The notes under the pieces were generated by a model. The model was not told where the DNA came from and did not search any database. It saw nothing but the letters and a program-made list of their open reading frames with translations. Below are positions 51,901-59,821 of a DNA stretch of 64,000 nt, piece by piece. Numbering within the stretch: position 1 is the first letter of the stretch; each line of letters opens with the position of its first letter. This DNA is from Methylobacterium oryzihabitans. Lineage in GTDB: Bacteria; Pseudomonadota; Alphaproteobacteria; Rhizobiales; Beijerinckiaceae. Both the position numbers and the translations under genes were made by a program. The stretch lies in NCBI RefSeq assembly GCF_004004555.2, contig NZ_SACP01000001.1, positions 310,001 through 374,000 on the forward strand, written 5' to 3'.

Positions 51901-52847
51901 GCGGCCTGCCAGACCGCGCCGGTCGTCGTCTTGGCGGCGGTCTCGACCCGGGGGACGATGCGGCAGGCATCCAGGCGCAGGTCGGTGCCGTGCCACGCCA
52001 CCACCAGCGAGACGTGCCGGCAGTTCGGCGCCTCGGCCTGCAGCCGGTCGAGGGCGGCGAGAAGATCGACGCCGCCCGACACCGTGTTCTGGACCGCGAG
52101 GCGGCCGAGATCCTGCGCCACCACCGGCGCGGTGGCGTAGACGAACTCGCCCATCGCCGGGATCAGCGTGACGGCGGTGACGAGGTCTTCGAGGGCGGGC
52201 CTGCCATCCGCCCGCGGCGGCCGGCGGACGACCTCGGCGGTGACGACCGGGATGCGGTTGCCGAAGGCGGCGAGGGCCAGGTCCTCGAACACGAGGTAGG
52301 CCAGCCCGCGATAGGCCGGCGCCTGCCCGGCGCCCTCGACCGCCTCGATCGCCGGGTCGGCCTCCTGCGTCTCGTCGCCGAGGTAGAGGCGGTGCGGGTA
52401 GTCCGACAGGCGGATCGGCTTGCCGTCGGCCCACACGGTGCCGAGGCCGCGGATCGGGCCCTCGCACAGGGCGACCGCGAACGAGACCGAGTAGGCGTAG
52501 GTCACCGTGTAGGTCCTGGGCTGGCTCGGCCCGCCCTTGCCGCCGGAACTCCGCACCCGCTCGACGGTCTGGCGTTCGCGGATCGGGGTCGCCCACACGA
52601 TCTGGCCGGCTACCCGCATGCGGCCGTACACCCGCGGCACCACCGCGCCCTCGGTCGAGGCGGTGACGTAGAGGTCGGACAGGCGCGGCCCCTCGTGGAC
52701 CGCCGGCCCGCGCGAGCCGCCGAACAGCCCGCGATCGACGAGGGCGCCGCCGAGGGTTCCGGCGAGCCCGCCGAGCACGCCGCCGAGGGGCCCCGCGAGG
52801 GCGGTGCCGGCGGCGCGTCCGGCATAGCCGAGGACGAGGGTGCTCAT
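48918..52847 (-). CDS. GTA-type TIM-barrel megatron/host-specificity protein
   Basis: 1309 residues. N-terminal baseplate region, GTA TIM-barrel domain (about 430-740; WTEYASHRPADGSGDVLFHLDP, IDFVGIDNYMPLADWRD, WFTELGCPAVDKGANQPNVF, the last with a Glu in the glycosidase position), then a phage-tail_3 domain and a C-terminal beta region. Forms the tail tip that pierces and digests the cell envelope in RcGTA-like particles. Follows the NlpC/P60 gene with ATGA overlap. Confidence 0.92.
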   Translation of the reverse strand: MSTLVLGYAGRAAGTALAGPLGGVLGGLAGTLGGALVDRGLFGGSRGPAVHEGPRLSDLYVTASTEGAVVPRVYGRMRVAGQIVWATPIRERQTVERVRSSGGKGGPSQPRTYTVTYAYSVSFAVALCEGPIRGLGTVWADGKPIRLSDYPHRLYLGDETQEADPAIEAVEGAGQAPAYRGLAYLVFEDLALAAFGNRIPVVTAEVVRRPPRADGRPALEDLVTAVTLIPAMGEFVYATAPVVAQDLGRLAVQNTVSGGVDLLAALDRLQAEAPNCRHVSLVVAWHGTDLRLDACRIVPRVETAAKTTTGAVWQAAGLTREQAGLVSRDAAGNPLVGGAPSDLSVVQAILELKRRVLSVTLYPFVMMDIPAGNGLPDPHGGAEQAAFPWRGRITCHPAPGRPGSPDKTAAAAGAVAAFFGTTTAADLAWTGSTVASARPAEWSFCRFILTCARLAQAAGGVDSFLIGSEMIGLTTLRSGPATFPAVARLRALAAEARAILGPGTKIGYGADWTEYASHRPADGSGDVLFHLDPLWADPAIDFVGIDNYMPLADWRDGFDHLDASAGAASTCDPDYLAGNVEGGELFDWYYADAAARDAQVRTPIRDTAHGEHWVFRVKDLRGWWSNPHRDRPGGVRASTPTAWVPGSKPVWFTELGCPAVDKGANQPNVFVDPKSSESFLPYFSLGRRDLAVQRAALEAVLGYWRPEAGHNPVFPATGRRMVEADRTAVWTWDARPYPDFPRQSGIWRDAGNYRLGHWINGRLDLAPLADVVADLCAGLPVAVDVSRLHGVVEGYTLARIASPREAIEALQSLHHFDATESGGRIVFDHLARAPVRQIEAGDLVAGQGGRSGSDLTRTRAEELSLPGAVALTYVDPAADYRSATAEARRLAGSPAAKTGLSLDLALDEGEARAAAQTLLQRAHVERETLSCALPPSALALDPGDVVRLTADGRTGEYRLTRVGLEGGRPVQAVRADAGLFAAPDGGREPRLPAPPIVVGVGLFAVLDLPLLRDGGSAHAPYYAAYTEPWTPVAVQRAAAGEPPAEEARIDARSVIGTLLAPLAPGPLWRWDRAGAIDVRIPTDADLSSATARAVLDGANAAAVETRPGRWEIVQWARAELTGPGRYRLTHLLRGQLGSGDGEGAPAGARFVVLSDALVQSGLPLDGRGVPQRLRYGPVSRPPEEASWAETSLVPAAPGLVPLAPVHARARRLADGGIALTWIRRTRRGGDPWEQVEVPLAEESEAYEVDILAGDDAVLRTLASGTPALLYPAAAQAADFGTPVRRLSVAIHQLSAVVGRGAALRRTLDV

Positions 52848-53290
52848 CGGGGCAACTCGGGAAAGCGGAAGGCCCAGGCGATGCGCCGGGCCCAGGCACG
52901 CGGGATCGCGCTCTCGACGACCGCGTGGCCGTCATAGGCGTGGATCATCCGGCCGGGGCCGGCGAGGATGGCGCAGTGCTTGGCCGGGACGCCGTCGCGC
53001 CAGCGGAACAGCACCACGTCCCCGGCCGCGGCCTCGGCCGGGTCGATCTCGACGAGGTGCCGGCGGGCGGCGTCGCGCAGGGTCTCGGCGCCGTGCTCCT
53101 CGGCCCAGGCCGGGCTGTAGGGCGGCGGCACCTCGGGCTCGGCGCCGTAGAGGTCGCGCCACACCCCGCGCAGCAGGCCGAGGCAGTCGCAGCCTGCGCC
53201 GCGCAACGACGCCTGATGGCGGTAGGGCGTGCCGAGCCAGCAGCGGGCCGCCGCGACGATGCGGGCGGCGCAAGGGGCGGGATCGGACAT
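52844..53290 (-). CDS. NlpC/P60 tail peptidase
   Basis: 148 residues. Cys peptidase core: GCDCLGLLRGVW with C36 as nucleophile, KHCAILAG (His) and HAYDG. It corresponds to the GTA/phage cell-wall peptidase (orfg14 position), cleaving peptidoglycan stem peptides during DNA entry. ATG 53290. Between DUF2163 and megatron genes, exactly the RcGTA order. Confidence 0.92.
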   Translation of the reverse strand: MSDPAPCAARIVAAARCWLGTPYRHQASLRGAGCDCLGLLRGVWRDLYGAEPEVPPPYSPAWAEEHGAETLRDAARRHLVEIDPAEAAAGDVVLFRWRDGVPAKHCAILAGPGRMIHAYDGHAVVESAIPRAWARRIAWAFRFPELPR

Positions 53291-53294
53291 GACA

Positions 53295-54164
53295 TCATCC
53301 GTCGCGGCGGGGATAGGCGGTTGCGGCATCGTTGCCCGGGATGTGCGGGCAGCCGCGGAAGTTCGGGCCGTTGCCGAACCTCGTCCGGCAGGTCGCGAAG
53401 GTGTGGTCGCAGCCCGCCGTGACGGTGAAGCCGTCACCGGCCGCGATCGGTTCGGGCATCGGCTCCCACAGGTCGATCGTGGTGCCGGCGGCCGGCCCGA
53501 TCCGGGCGTCCCGGCGCACCTCGGCGCTCGCGCCGGCATTGGACCCGGAGGTCCAGACGAGGCGCCCGCCGGCGAACCAGCCGTCGCCCGGCGCGGCGAG
53601 GCCGGTGCTGCGGAACGACCGGCCCGACAGCACCGCGCCGACCCGCGCCTCGGCGCGGTAGGCCGGCACCGTCAGGTCGACGCGGCAGCGGGCGTCCCCC
53701 AGCACGGCGTCGCAGCCGCGCTGGAACAGGCGTCCGCGCGGCTGGTTGAGGGCGGCGGCGAGCGAGCGCACCTCGGCGACGAAGCCGGTGCGCCCGCGGG
53801 CCACCTCGCCGAGATGGCCGCTCGTCACCAGGACACGCTGGGAGGGGTCCCCCCAGTCCACCCGCCACGCCGCGACCGCCGCCCCGTCGAACAGGCCGCG
53901 GGCGAGGTCGGCCTCCGACAGCCGGTCGTCGGAGAGCGCGCCCATCACCTCCAGGGTGTCGATCGCGAGCCCGCCGGACTGCTCCAGCGCCGAAGCGGTC
54001 AGGCCGGTCCGGGCCGAGCAGGCGACGCCCTCGACGGTCAGATCCTCGTCGTGGTCGGTGAAGCCGAACCGGACGCCGTCGCGGCGGGTGACGATCCAGC
54101 ACCAGGCGAGCGTGGTGATCCCGCTCGCGAGGCTCGCGGCGAGGTCGGGGGGCAGGGTTTTCAT
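53295..54164 (-). CDS. DUF2163 tail hub protein
   Basis: 289 residues. DUF2163 (beta-barrel hub, RcGTA gp13-like): TTLAWCWIVTRRDGVRFGFTDHDEDL, a conserved acidic stretch and four C-terminal cysteines (CDHTFATCRTRFGN...GCPHIPG), typical of the Fe-S-binding hub in GTA tails. In RcGTA this hub binds an iron-sulfur cluster; the cysteines here are intact (C at the CDH, C-R-T and GCPH positions, plus one more upstream) so cluster binding is probable. Gap to the next gene is 4 bases. Confidence 0.87.
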   Translation of the reverse strand: MKTLPPDLAASLASGITTLAWCWIVTRRDGVRFGFTDHDEDLTVEGVACSARTGLTASALEQSGGLAIDTLEVMGALSDDRLSEADLARGLFDGAAVAAWRVDWGDPSQRVLVTSGHLGEVARGRTGFVAEVRSLAAALNQPRGRLFQRGCDAVLGDARCRVDLTVPAYRAEARVGAVLSGRSFRSTGLAAPGDGWFAGGRLVWTSGSNAGASAEVRRDARIGPAAGTTIDLWEPMPEPIAAGDGFTVTAGCDHTFATCRTRFGNGPNFRGCPHIPGNDAATAYPRRDG

Positions 54165-54170
54165 CAGATG

Positions 54171-54803
54171 TCACCGCCGCAACTCGACGACCGGGATGTC
54201 CGCCACCATCCCGGCCTGCACCGCCTGGTGATCGACCTCGATCCGGTCGGTGGCGAACCGCACCGGAACGTCGAACCGGAAGCCGGCCGTCACCACTGCC
54301 CCCGCCCGCGGCGCGGCCCGCAACGTCACCAACCCGGTCGCCGCATCGACCGCGAAGGCCGAGGCGGCGAGTTCCACCCCCGCCACCGCGACCCGCACAG
54401 TCCCGGCCACCGGCTTGACGATCGGCCGCCGGTACGGCGCGAAAGCCGCGCCATAGGTCTTGGCGAGGGGAAACGCGACCGCGACGCCGTCGCCCGTCCC
54501 GATCGGCTGGTCGCCCGGGCCGATCTCCGCCCCCGGCGCGGCCGAGGCGTGATCGAAGGTGTCGCACCAGCGAAAGCCGTGCAGCGGCCCGCGCCGCTCC
54601 TCGAAGAACGCGATCAGCGCCGCCACGTCGGCGGCCGAGCGCAGGGCGGGTCCGACGTTGTAGGACCGGCGCGAGTGGCGCCACAGGCTGTTGCGCTCCT
54701 CGTCGCCCGAGCCGAGCGTGACGATCTCGGTGCGTCGCTCCGGCCCGCCGCGCGAGCCGTAGGACAGCCGCAGGGGAAAGCGCACCTCGTGGAAGGCCGG
54801 CAT
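54171..54803 (-). CDS. DUF2460 distal tail protein
   Basis: 210 residues. Opening AFHEVRFPLRLSYGSRGGPERRTEIVTL and FFEERRGPLHGFRWCDTFDH are diagnostic of DUF2460 (TIGR02217), the distal tail (Dit-like) component, gp12 position in RcGTA. ATG 54803 two bases before the end of the tape-measure gene. Confidence 0.92.
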   Translation of the reverse strand: MPAFHEVRFPLRLSYGSRGGPERRTEIVTLGSGDEERNSLWRHSRRSYNVGPALRSAADVAALIAFFEERRGPLHGFRWCDTFDHASAAPGAEIGPGDQPIGTGDGVAVAFPLAKTYGAAFAPYRRPIVKPVAGTVRVAVAGVELAASAFAVDAATGLVTLRAAPRAGAVVTAGFRFDVPVRFATDRIEVDHQAVQAGMVADIPVVELRR

Positions 54804-54805
54804 GC

Positions 54806-55753
54806 TCAGAGGCTCCTGGTTCCGCGCTGCACCGCCCGGGCGAGGGCGGCGGTGATCTGGCCCTCGGCGCGGGCGAAGCTCGGCGCGTCGGCGGCGTTCA
54901 CCACCACGCTGACCTGGATCGGGCGCGGCGCCTGCGGCGCGGCGGCCGTGGTCGCCGCGGGCAGGATCCGGCCGGGCTGGAGCGGCACGAAGGTCTCCCG
55001 GCCGCGCTCGCCGACCGTGTAGGCGATGCCGGGCGAGACCGGACCGCCCCCGGCCCGCCCGGTCGGGTTGAGGCCGAGCCCGCCGAGCAGGTCGCCGAAC
55101 AGGCCGGTGCCGGCACCGCCGCGGCCGAACAGGCCCTCGACGCCGCGGTCGATCGCCCGGGAGGCGAGCGAGGTCGACAGCTTCGACAGCACGGTGGACA
55201 ACGCCTCGCCCTTGAGGACCGCGCCCTTCAGCCCCTCGGCGAGGGAGGCGCCGAGGTCGCGCGAGGATTGCAGGAAGCGCCGCTGCACCTCCTCGGCCTC
55301 CGCCGCCTGCTCGCTCGCGGCGCCGTAGGCGGCGGCGACGCGGTCGATCTCCTCGCGCAGGGCCGGCGTGACGGTGAGGTCGGCCCGCTTGGCCGCCTCC
55401 AGCAGGCGGTACGCCGCCTCGGCCTTCGCCGCCGCGGCCTCGGACTGCCCGACCGTCTCGGCCTCGATCCGCAGCAGGGCGGTGCGGCGGGCGATCCGGT
55501 CGGCCTCGCCGCGATAGGCGGAGTCGTCGTCCGCCACCCGCGGCCGCGCCCCGGCCATGCGGGCGACCTCCTCGCGCAGGGCGGCGCCGGTCCGCGCCAT
55601 CGCGCCGGCGATGCGGGTGCCCCCTGTCGCGAAGCGGCGCTCGATCTCGGCGACCGCCCGCTCGGCGGCCGGCGCCGCCCGGGCGAGTTCGCGCTCGTAG
55701 GCGCCGATATTGGCCTCCAGCGAGACTACCAGCCGGTCGATCTCGGTCGTCAT
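54806..55753 (-). CDS. Short phage tail tape-measure protein
   Basis: 315 residues. N-terminal coiled coil (about 1-180, MTTEIDRLVVSLEANIGAYERELARA), then a low-complexity hydrophobic segment (FGRGGAGTGLFGDLLGGLGL) and the tape-measure ending GRAGGGPVSPGIAYTVGERGRETFVPLQPG. Tape-measure length sets tail length; at 315 residues the tail should be short, of the order of RcGTA tails. Start ATG 55753. Confidence 0.85.
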   Translation of the reverse strand: MTTEIDRLVVSLEANIGAYERELARAAPAAERAVAEIERRFATGGTRIAGAMARTGAALREEVARMAGARPRVADDDSAYRGEADRIARRTALLRIEAETVGQSEAAAAKAEAAYRLLEAAKRADLTVTPALREEIDRVAAAYGAASEQAAEAEEVQRRFLQSSRDLGASLAEGLKGAVLKGEALSTVLSKLSTSLASRAIDRGVEGLFGRGGAGTGLFGDLLGGLGLNPTGRAGGGPVSPGIAYTVGERGRETFVPLQPGRILPAATTAAAPQAPRPIQVSVVVNAADAPSFARAEGQITAALARAVQRGTRSL

Positions 55754-56331
55754 GCCGGCTCCTCCGTGGCAGGCGCGGCGGATTCGCCGTGAAGCCAGGA
55801 CCACAGCGCGTCCTCCTCGGCCGGAGTCAGCGGCTCGGGGGCGTCGGGATCGCGGGCGCGGTTGAACCCGTCGACGGTGGCCGCGAACTGCCACAGGCTC
55901 ATCGCCCGCAGGTCCAGGGGCGACAGCCCCATCGCGGCGGCCGCCGCATAGAACCCCGCGAAGGCGAGGCGGCCGTCGGCCCGCGCCGGGCCGTCCTCGC
56001 CGCCGCGCCCGACCGGCTCGTCGGCAGCCCCGTCGAGGGCGGCGGCGAGAACGAGGGTCGCGGTCGCGATGGCCTCGAGGCAGGGCATGGCGTCGAGGGA
56101 CGCGACGAGGCGGTCGGCCTCGGTCACGCCGAGGCCGCCGCCGACCAGTGCCAGCCGCAGGCAGGTGCGGATGTCGGAAAAGCGGAAGGAGCGCCCGCGA
56201 TGCAGCCGGTGCAGCAGGTCGAGGGGGCCGAGCCCGATCTCCTCCTGCAGGGCTTCGAGATCGCCGATGGCGAGGCGGAACCGGCGTAGCGCACCGCCGA
56301 AGTCGAGGTCGACATGGCCGTTGCGGCTCAT
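55750..56331 (-). CDS. Fused tail-assembly chaperone (GTA gp10 + TAC)
   Basis: 193 residues, ATG 56331. N-terminal GTA gp10-like domain (HVDLDFGGALRRFRLAIGDLEALQEEIG, about 1-100) joined to a second tail-assembly-chaperone-like domain (FAGFYAAAAAMGLSPLDLRAMSLWQFAATVDGFNRA, about 125-165). In RcGTA-like clusters these are two genes (g10 and g10.1). Chaperones wrap the tape measure while the tube polymerises; a fusion fixes their ratio at 1:1. Overlaps the tape-measure start by 4 bases. Confidence 0.8.
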   Translation of the reverse strand: MSRNGHVDLDFGGALRRFRLAIGDLEALQEEIGLGPLDLLHRLHRGRSFRFSDIRTCLRLALVGGGLGVTEADRLVASLDAMPCLEAIATATLVLAAALDGAADEPVGRGGEDGPARADGRLAFAGFYAAAAAMGLSPLDLRAMSLWQFAATVDGFNRARDPDAPEPLTPAEEDALWSWLHGESAAPATEEPA

Positions 56332-56338
56332 CGCGCCC

Positions 56339-56785
56339 TCACGCCGCGGCGGTGAACGGCACCGCGCCGCTCGACTGCATCGCCACCGCGACGGTGCAGC
56401 GCTCGCCGCGGATCGCCCCGACCTCGAAGCTGGTCAGGTGAAACAGCCCTTCCCAGCGCCCGCCGCCGGCGGCGCCGGTGCCCGCCACCTCGACGCGGGC
56501 GCGCACCGGGGCATCGGCCTCGAAGGCGGCGCGCCAGCGGGCGAGGCTCGTGCGCGCCATCACGCCCTTGCCGTTGATCGCCACCGACTTCGACACGACG
56601 GTGCGGTCGACGAAGGGCGCGGCGTCCTCGTCGGCGCAGTCCGGCACCGCGACGCTGTTGGTCTCCTTGGTGAACTGCACCGCCCGCTCGGTGAGGCCGC
56701 AGGGCGCCTCGAAGGCGTTGGCGGTGGTCGCGCTCTCGAGCTTCACCGCGACGGCGGAGAACGGCAGGGTGGTGGGCTGGGCCAT
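56339..56785 (-). CDS. Phage tail tube protein
   Basis: 148 residues, ATG 56785. AQPTTLPFSAVAVKLESATTANAFEAPCGLTERAVQFTKETN and GEGLFHLTSFEVGAIRGERCTVAVAMQSSGAVPFTAA match the major tail protein/TP901-1-like tube (RcGTA gp9 position). Predicted beta-sandwich that stacks as hexamers around the tape measure. Confidence 0.87.
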   Translation of the reverse strand: MAQPTTLPFSAVAVKLESATTANAFEAPCGLTERAVQFTKETNSVAVPDCADEDAAPFVDRTVVSKSVAINGKGVMARTSLARWRAAFEADAPVRARVEVAGTGAAGGGRWEGLFHLTSFEVGAIRGERCTVAVAMQSSGAVPFTAAA

Positions 56786-56809
56786 GGTCGGCTCCTGTGG
56801 TGCGGGGGA

Positions 56810-57229
56810 TCAGCGGGGAAGCGCCGCGACGGCGGTGAAGCGGGCGACGCCGTGCCAGGAGGCCGGCCCGTGCGGCTCGGCGAGCACGAGGCTGCGGTCG
56901 TGGGCGAGCCACAGCAATTCGCCGCGCTCCAGGGCGAGGTCGGCCTCGTCGAGGGCCGCCGCCGCCCCGGCGAGGAGGCGGCGGATCGCGCCGCCGTCGC
57001 GCTCGCCGCGGGCGAAGGCGTGGACCGACAGCCGGCAGGTGCAGCCGGTCCAGCCCTCGGCCTCGAACGGCGCCGTCTCGGGCGGGTCGAGGCGCAGGAA
57101 CGGCCAGGTCTCGCGTGCCGAGACGATGTCGCGGACGCGGCCCTGGACCAGAGCCCGCAGGTCCGGGTCCGCCGCGAGGCGCGCGAGGACCGCCCGTGCG
57201 AGCGGGTCGGCGAGGTCGAGGCCGGGCAT
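56810..57229 (-). CDS. DUF3168 tail terminator/completion protein
   Basis: 139 residues, ATG 57229. DPLARAVLARLAADPDLRALVQGRV, ETWPFLRLDPPETAPFEAEGWTG, and SWHGVARFTAVAAL give DUF3168, the tail-terminator that caps the tube and binds the head connector (RcGTA gp8 position). Confidence 0.87.
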   Translation of the reverse strand: MPGLDLADPLARAVLARLAADPDLRALVQGRVRDIVSARETWPFLRLDPPETAPFEAEGWTGCTCRLSVHAFARGERDGGAIRRLLAGAAAALDEADLALERGELLWLAHDRSLVLAEPHGPASWHGVARFTAVAALPR

Positions 57230-57232
57230 GGG

Positions 57233-57511
57233 TCAGGTCTCCGGGAACCGGCGGGCGAGCCGGTCGAGGGCCGGGGCGAGGACGGGTTTGGCGACGGTGT
57301 CGGCGGTGCCGAATTCGCGCGCGGCGAGGCCGGGCGCCTCGATCGTCACCACAGCGCCGAGGTCGGAGGCCGAGACGGTGGCCCGGGTGACCGCGGGATC
57401 CTCCGCCAGCGCACCGGCTAGGCGGTCGGCCCGGGCGGCGGCGCGCCCGCGCCCCCGGGCGGCGCCCGACCGGATCAGGCGCGCGAGGCCGGGCAGGCGG
57501 GGCGCGCTCAC
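57233..57511 (-). CDS. Small head-tail neck protein, HK97 gp10-like
   Basis: 92 residues from GTG 57511 (GTGA overlap). Basic N-terminal helix (Arg-rich), C-terminal VTIEAPGLAAREFGTADTVAKPVLAPALDRL. The spot, size and fold pattern agree with HK97 gp10-like neck proteins; sequence evidence alone is weak. Confidence 0.5.
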   Translation of the reverse strand: MSAPRLPGLARLIRSGAARGRGRAAARADRLAGALAEDPAVTRATVSASDLGAVVTIEAPGLAAREFGTADTVAKPVLAPALDRLARRFPET

Positions 57512-57825
57512 AGGGCGTGCCCGCGCAACACCGCGTAGGCGCCGGTGGCGTCGGCCTCGACCGCGGCGATGCGGTAGCGGATTCCGCCGAGAGTCATCTC
57601 GTCGTCGGTCGTCGGCAGGACGAACGGTGCCGCGATCGGGACGAGCGCCCGGATCTCCCGCCCGGGTGCCGCCCCCTCCGTGCCGGCGCCCGCGAGGTCG
57701 GGCTGGGCCCGGATCGCGAGGTCGGCGAAGCCACCGGAGCCCGCACGATGCAGGACCGCCGGCCGGGCGAGCGGCGCCAGGGCTTCGCCGAGGGCGGAAG
57801 CGAGGTCGTCGAGGAGGGCCATCAC
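57508..57825 (-). CDS. Putative head-tail joining/stopper protein
   Basis: 105 residues from GTG 57825 or the ATG three bases downstream (57822). Beta-rich end LGGIRYRIAAVEADATGAYAVLRGHAL resembles stopper/head-tail joining proteins (RcGTA gp7 position). Overlaps both neighbours by a few bases. Confidence 0.5.
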   Translation of the reverse strand: MMALLDDLASALGEALAPLARPAVLHRAGSGGFADLAIRAQPDLAGAGTEGAAPGREIRALVPIAAPFVLPTTDDEMTLGGIRYRIAAVEADATGAYAVLRGHAL

Positions 57826-58184
57826 ACCACCGTCACGCCGGGCGCGTTGCGCAGGAGGAGGTCGTGGAAGCGCCGGCCGTAGGAGGTCAGGCCGAGGCCG
57901 CCAGCGATCGGCGCCGGGGCGTCCCGGCGCTCGATGTGGACGCTGCCACTGCGCAGCGAGCGCAGGTCGGGACCACCGGCGCGCATCAGCGCGCCCTCCC
58001 CGCTCCCGTGCCCGTCGAGGGTGAGGCTATGGGCGGCGTGGAGGAGCAGGCCGAGATCGCGGTCGGCCTCGGCCCAGGTCGCATCGACCCGGGACGCGGC
58101 CTCGGCCAGGGCGGCGGCGACCGCCGTGTCGGGTGCAGCGGAAAAGGCGGGGAAGCGCGCCTTGAGGTCGGCGGGCGAGGCCAT
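57822..58184 (-). CDS. DUF4054 head-tail adaptor
   Basis: 120 residues, ATG 58184. MASPADLKARFPAFSAAPDTAVAAALAEAASRVDATWAEADRDLGLLLHAAHSLTL matches DUF4054, a dodecameric-connector-type adaptor sitting under the portal; the last 40 residues are flexible. RcGTA gp6 position. Confidence 0.72.
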   Translation of the reverse strand: MASPADLKARFPAFSAAPDTAVAAALAEAASRVDATWAEADRDLGLLLHAAHSLTLDGHGSGEGALMRAGGPDLRSLRSGSVHIERRDAPAPIAGGLGLTSYGRRFHDLLLRNAPGVTVV

Positions 58185-58186
58185 GA

Positions 58187-58417
58187 TCAGGCCTCCCGCC
58201 CGGCGGCCGGCCGGCGCCGGCGAAGATCCCGGCGGGAGGCGTCCGGGGGCGCCTCCACCACGATCTCGCCGGAGGCCGCCCAGGCCGCCACCAGCGGGTC
58301 CTCGGCATCGAGCAGGTCGAGTTCCGCGCTCTCCCCGGGCTGGAGCAACCGGGGCGCGGCGTCGCCCCGGACCCAGAACGCCCGGGCGCCGGGGGCGCGG
58401 TTGGTGATCCGGGCCAT
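58187..58417 (-). CDS. Small phage protein, unknown
   Basis: 76 residues, ATG 58417. RITNRAPGARAFWVRGDAAPRLLQPGESAELDLLDAEDP is a compact beta-rich stretch; the C-terminal third is Arg-rich (RDLRRRRPAAGREA). Between capsid and adaptor genes, so possibly a head accessory protein. No family recognised. Confidence 0.55.
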   Translation of the reverse strand: MARITNRAPGARAFWVRGDAAPRLLQPGESAELDLLDAEDPLVAAWAASGEIVVEAPPDASRRDLRRRRPAAGREA

Positions 58418-58421
58418 CGCC

Positions 58422-59375
58422 TCAGATCCCGTCGAGGTAGCGGAACGCCCCGGGCCGGCGGATGTCGAGGCCGCCGAGGCGGAAGGCGCCCGGCACCTCG
58501 AACCGCCACGGCCCGGTCTGCCAGGCCGGGAAGAACCGGAACGGCATCGGCAGCCACAGCTTCAGCACGGAAGGGTCGCGGCGATAGGCGACCATCCGGG
58601 CGGTGCCGCCGGTGCCGGCGGTCTCCAGCGAGCGGACGCCGAACACCGCCAGCGGCTGGCCGGTCTCCAGGGTGTAGACGTTGTGGCCGCGGATCCATTC
58701 GAGGATGGTGACCGGGCTCGTCGGGTCGATCCGGCGCAGCCCGATCGACAGCATCTGGTCGTAGGGCAGCAGCAGGGTGTCGGCCATCTCGACATTGGCC
58801 GAGCCGGTGAAGATGCCGACGAGCTGGCCGTTGATGTCGGCGAGGATCTGGTCGGCGGTCTTCTGGGCCCAGGCGGTGCTGCCGCCGGTTCCGGTGGCGG
58901 CGGCGGTGCCGGTGGTGACGGCGGGGTTGTTGAGCAGGCCGGAGAACCCCTTGGCGGCGTCGCCGTAGAGCACGACCTGATCGATGAACTCCTCCGAGGC
59001 GCGGCGGGCGGCATCGGCCTTGTCGGCGGAGAGGTTCATGCCCATGAGCTGGGCCTTGCCGATTTCCTCCAGGTCGTAGCCGTAGCCGGTGCCGGCCATG
59101 GCGACCGTCGTCTCGTACTGGCGCCGCAGCACCTCGGCCCGCGGCACGTCGCCGGCTTGGGCGTGGATCCAGGCCGCCTGCCCGACCCGGTCGACGGAGT
59201 AGTACGTCACCGTCGAGACCCATTCGGGCGCGTCGGTGTCGACCGGGACGAGGCGGGGATAGCGGATCGACGGATAGAGCGTGCGGTAGACCGTCGGCTC
59301 GATGAAGCTCTGCTGGCTGACCAGGAAGGCGAGCGCCCGGGGGGCGTCGGTGACGAGGGGGCGGGGCGCGGTCAT
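58422..59375 (-). CDS. DUF2184 major capsid protein
   Basis: 317 residues from ATG 59375 (GAGG nine bases upstream; an upstream GTG at 59390 is less likely). FLVSQQSFIEPTVYRTLYPSIRYPRLVPVDTDAPEWVSTVTYYSVDRVG, NLSADKADAARRASEEF and ILEWIRGHNVYT are typical of the DUF2184 capsid family, which assembles with DUF2190 and DUF1073 proteins. Different from the HK97-type capsid of RcGTA. Structural head protein. Confidence 0.87.
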   Translation of the reverse strand: MTAPRPLVTDAPRALAFLVSQQSFIEPTVYRTLYPSIRYPRLVPVDTDAPEWVSTVTYYSVDRVGQAAWIHAQAGDVPRAEVLRRQYETTVAMAGTGYGYDLEEIGKAQLMGMNLSADKADAARRASEEFIDQVVLYGDAAKGFSGLLNNPAVTTGTAAATGTGGSTAWAQKTADQILADINGQLVGIFTGSANVEMADTLLLPYDQMLSIGLRRIDPTSPVTILEWIRGHNVYTLETGQPLAVFGVRSLETAGTGGTARMVAYRRDPSVLKLWLPMPFRFFPAWQTGPWRFEVPGAFRLGGLDIRRPGAFRYLDGI

Positions 59376-59386
59376 GGCCGGGTTCC

Positions 59387-59821
59387 TCACTTCAGGCGCA
59401 GCTTCGCGAGCCCGCCGGCACTGGCCGACGAGTCGAAGCTCGCGTTGGGGATGGCGGTGGTGCCGGAGGCGTTGGCGGTGAAGCCGCCCGACCCGGTGAC
59501 GTAGGCGGGCGCGCCGGCCGCGACGCCGTTCACGACAGTGATCCAGACGACGCCGCGGATCAGCACCGGCACGCTGTCGCCGCGGGCATAGGCGTCGCCG
59601 TTGGCCGGGCGGGCGTTGTGGTCGACGAGGGTGACCCCCCGGAACACCGAGCCGGCGGCGCGGATGCCGGCCTCGGCGGTGCCCTGGAACGCGGCCTTGC
59701 CGAAGCCGATGCCGGCGGCGTCCTCGGCGTTGCGGCTGATCGCGGTGGCGAGTTCGGCCGAGGCGATCATGCCCTCGTAGGCGGCGGCCGCCGGGCCGTA
59801 GCTGGTCTGGGTGGCGGGCAT
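59387..59821 (-). CDS. DUF2190 capsid cement protein
   Basis: 144 residues, ATG 59821. Pattern TSYGPAAAAYEGMIASAELATAISRNAEDAAGIGFGKAAFQG...VTGSGGFTANASGTTAIPNASFDSSAS fits the small decoration/cement family associated with DUF2184 capsids; AGGAGA upstream. Confidence 0.77.
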   Translation of the reverse strand: MPATQTSYGPAAAAYEGMIASAELATAISRNAEDAAGIGFGKAAFQGTAEAGIRAAGSVFRGVTLVDHNARPANGDAYARGDSVPVLIRGVVWITVVNGVAAGAPAYVTGSGGFTANASGTTAIPNASFDSSASAGGLAKLRLK

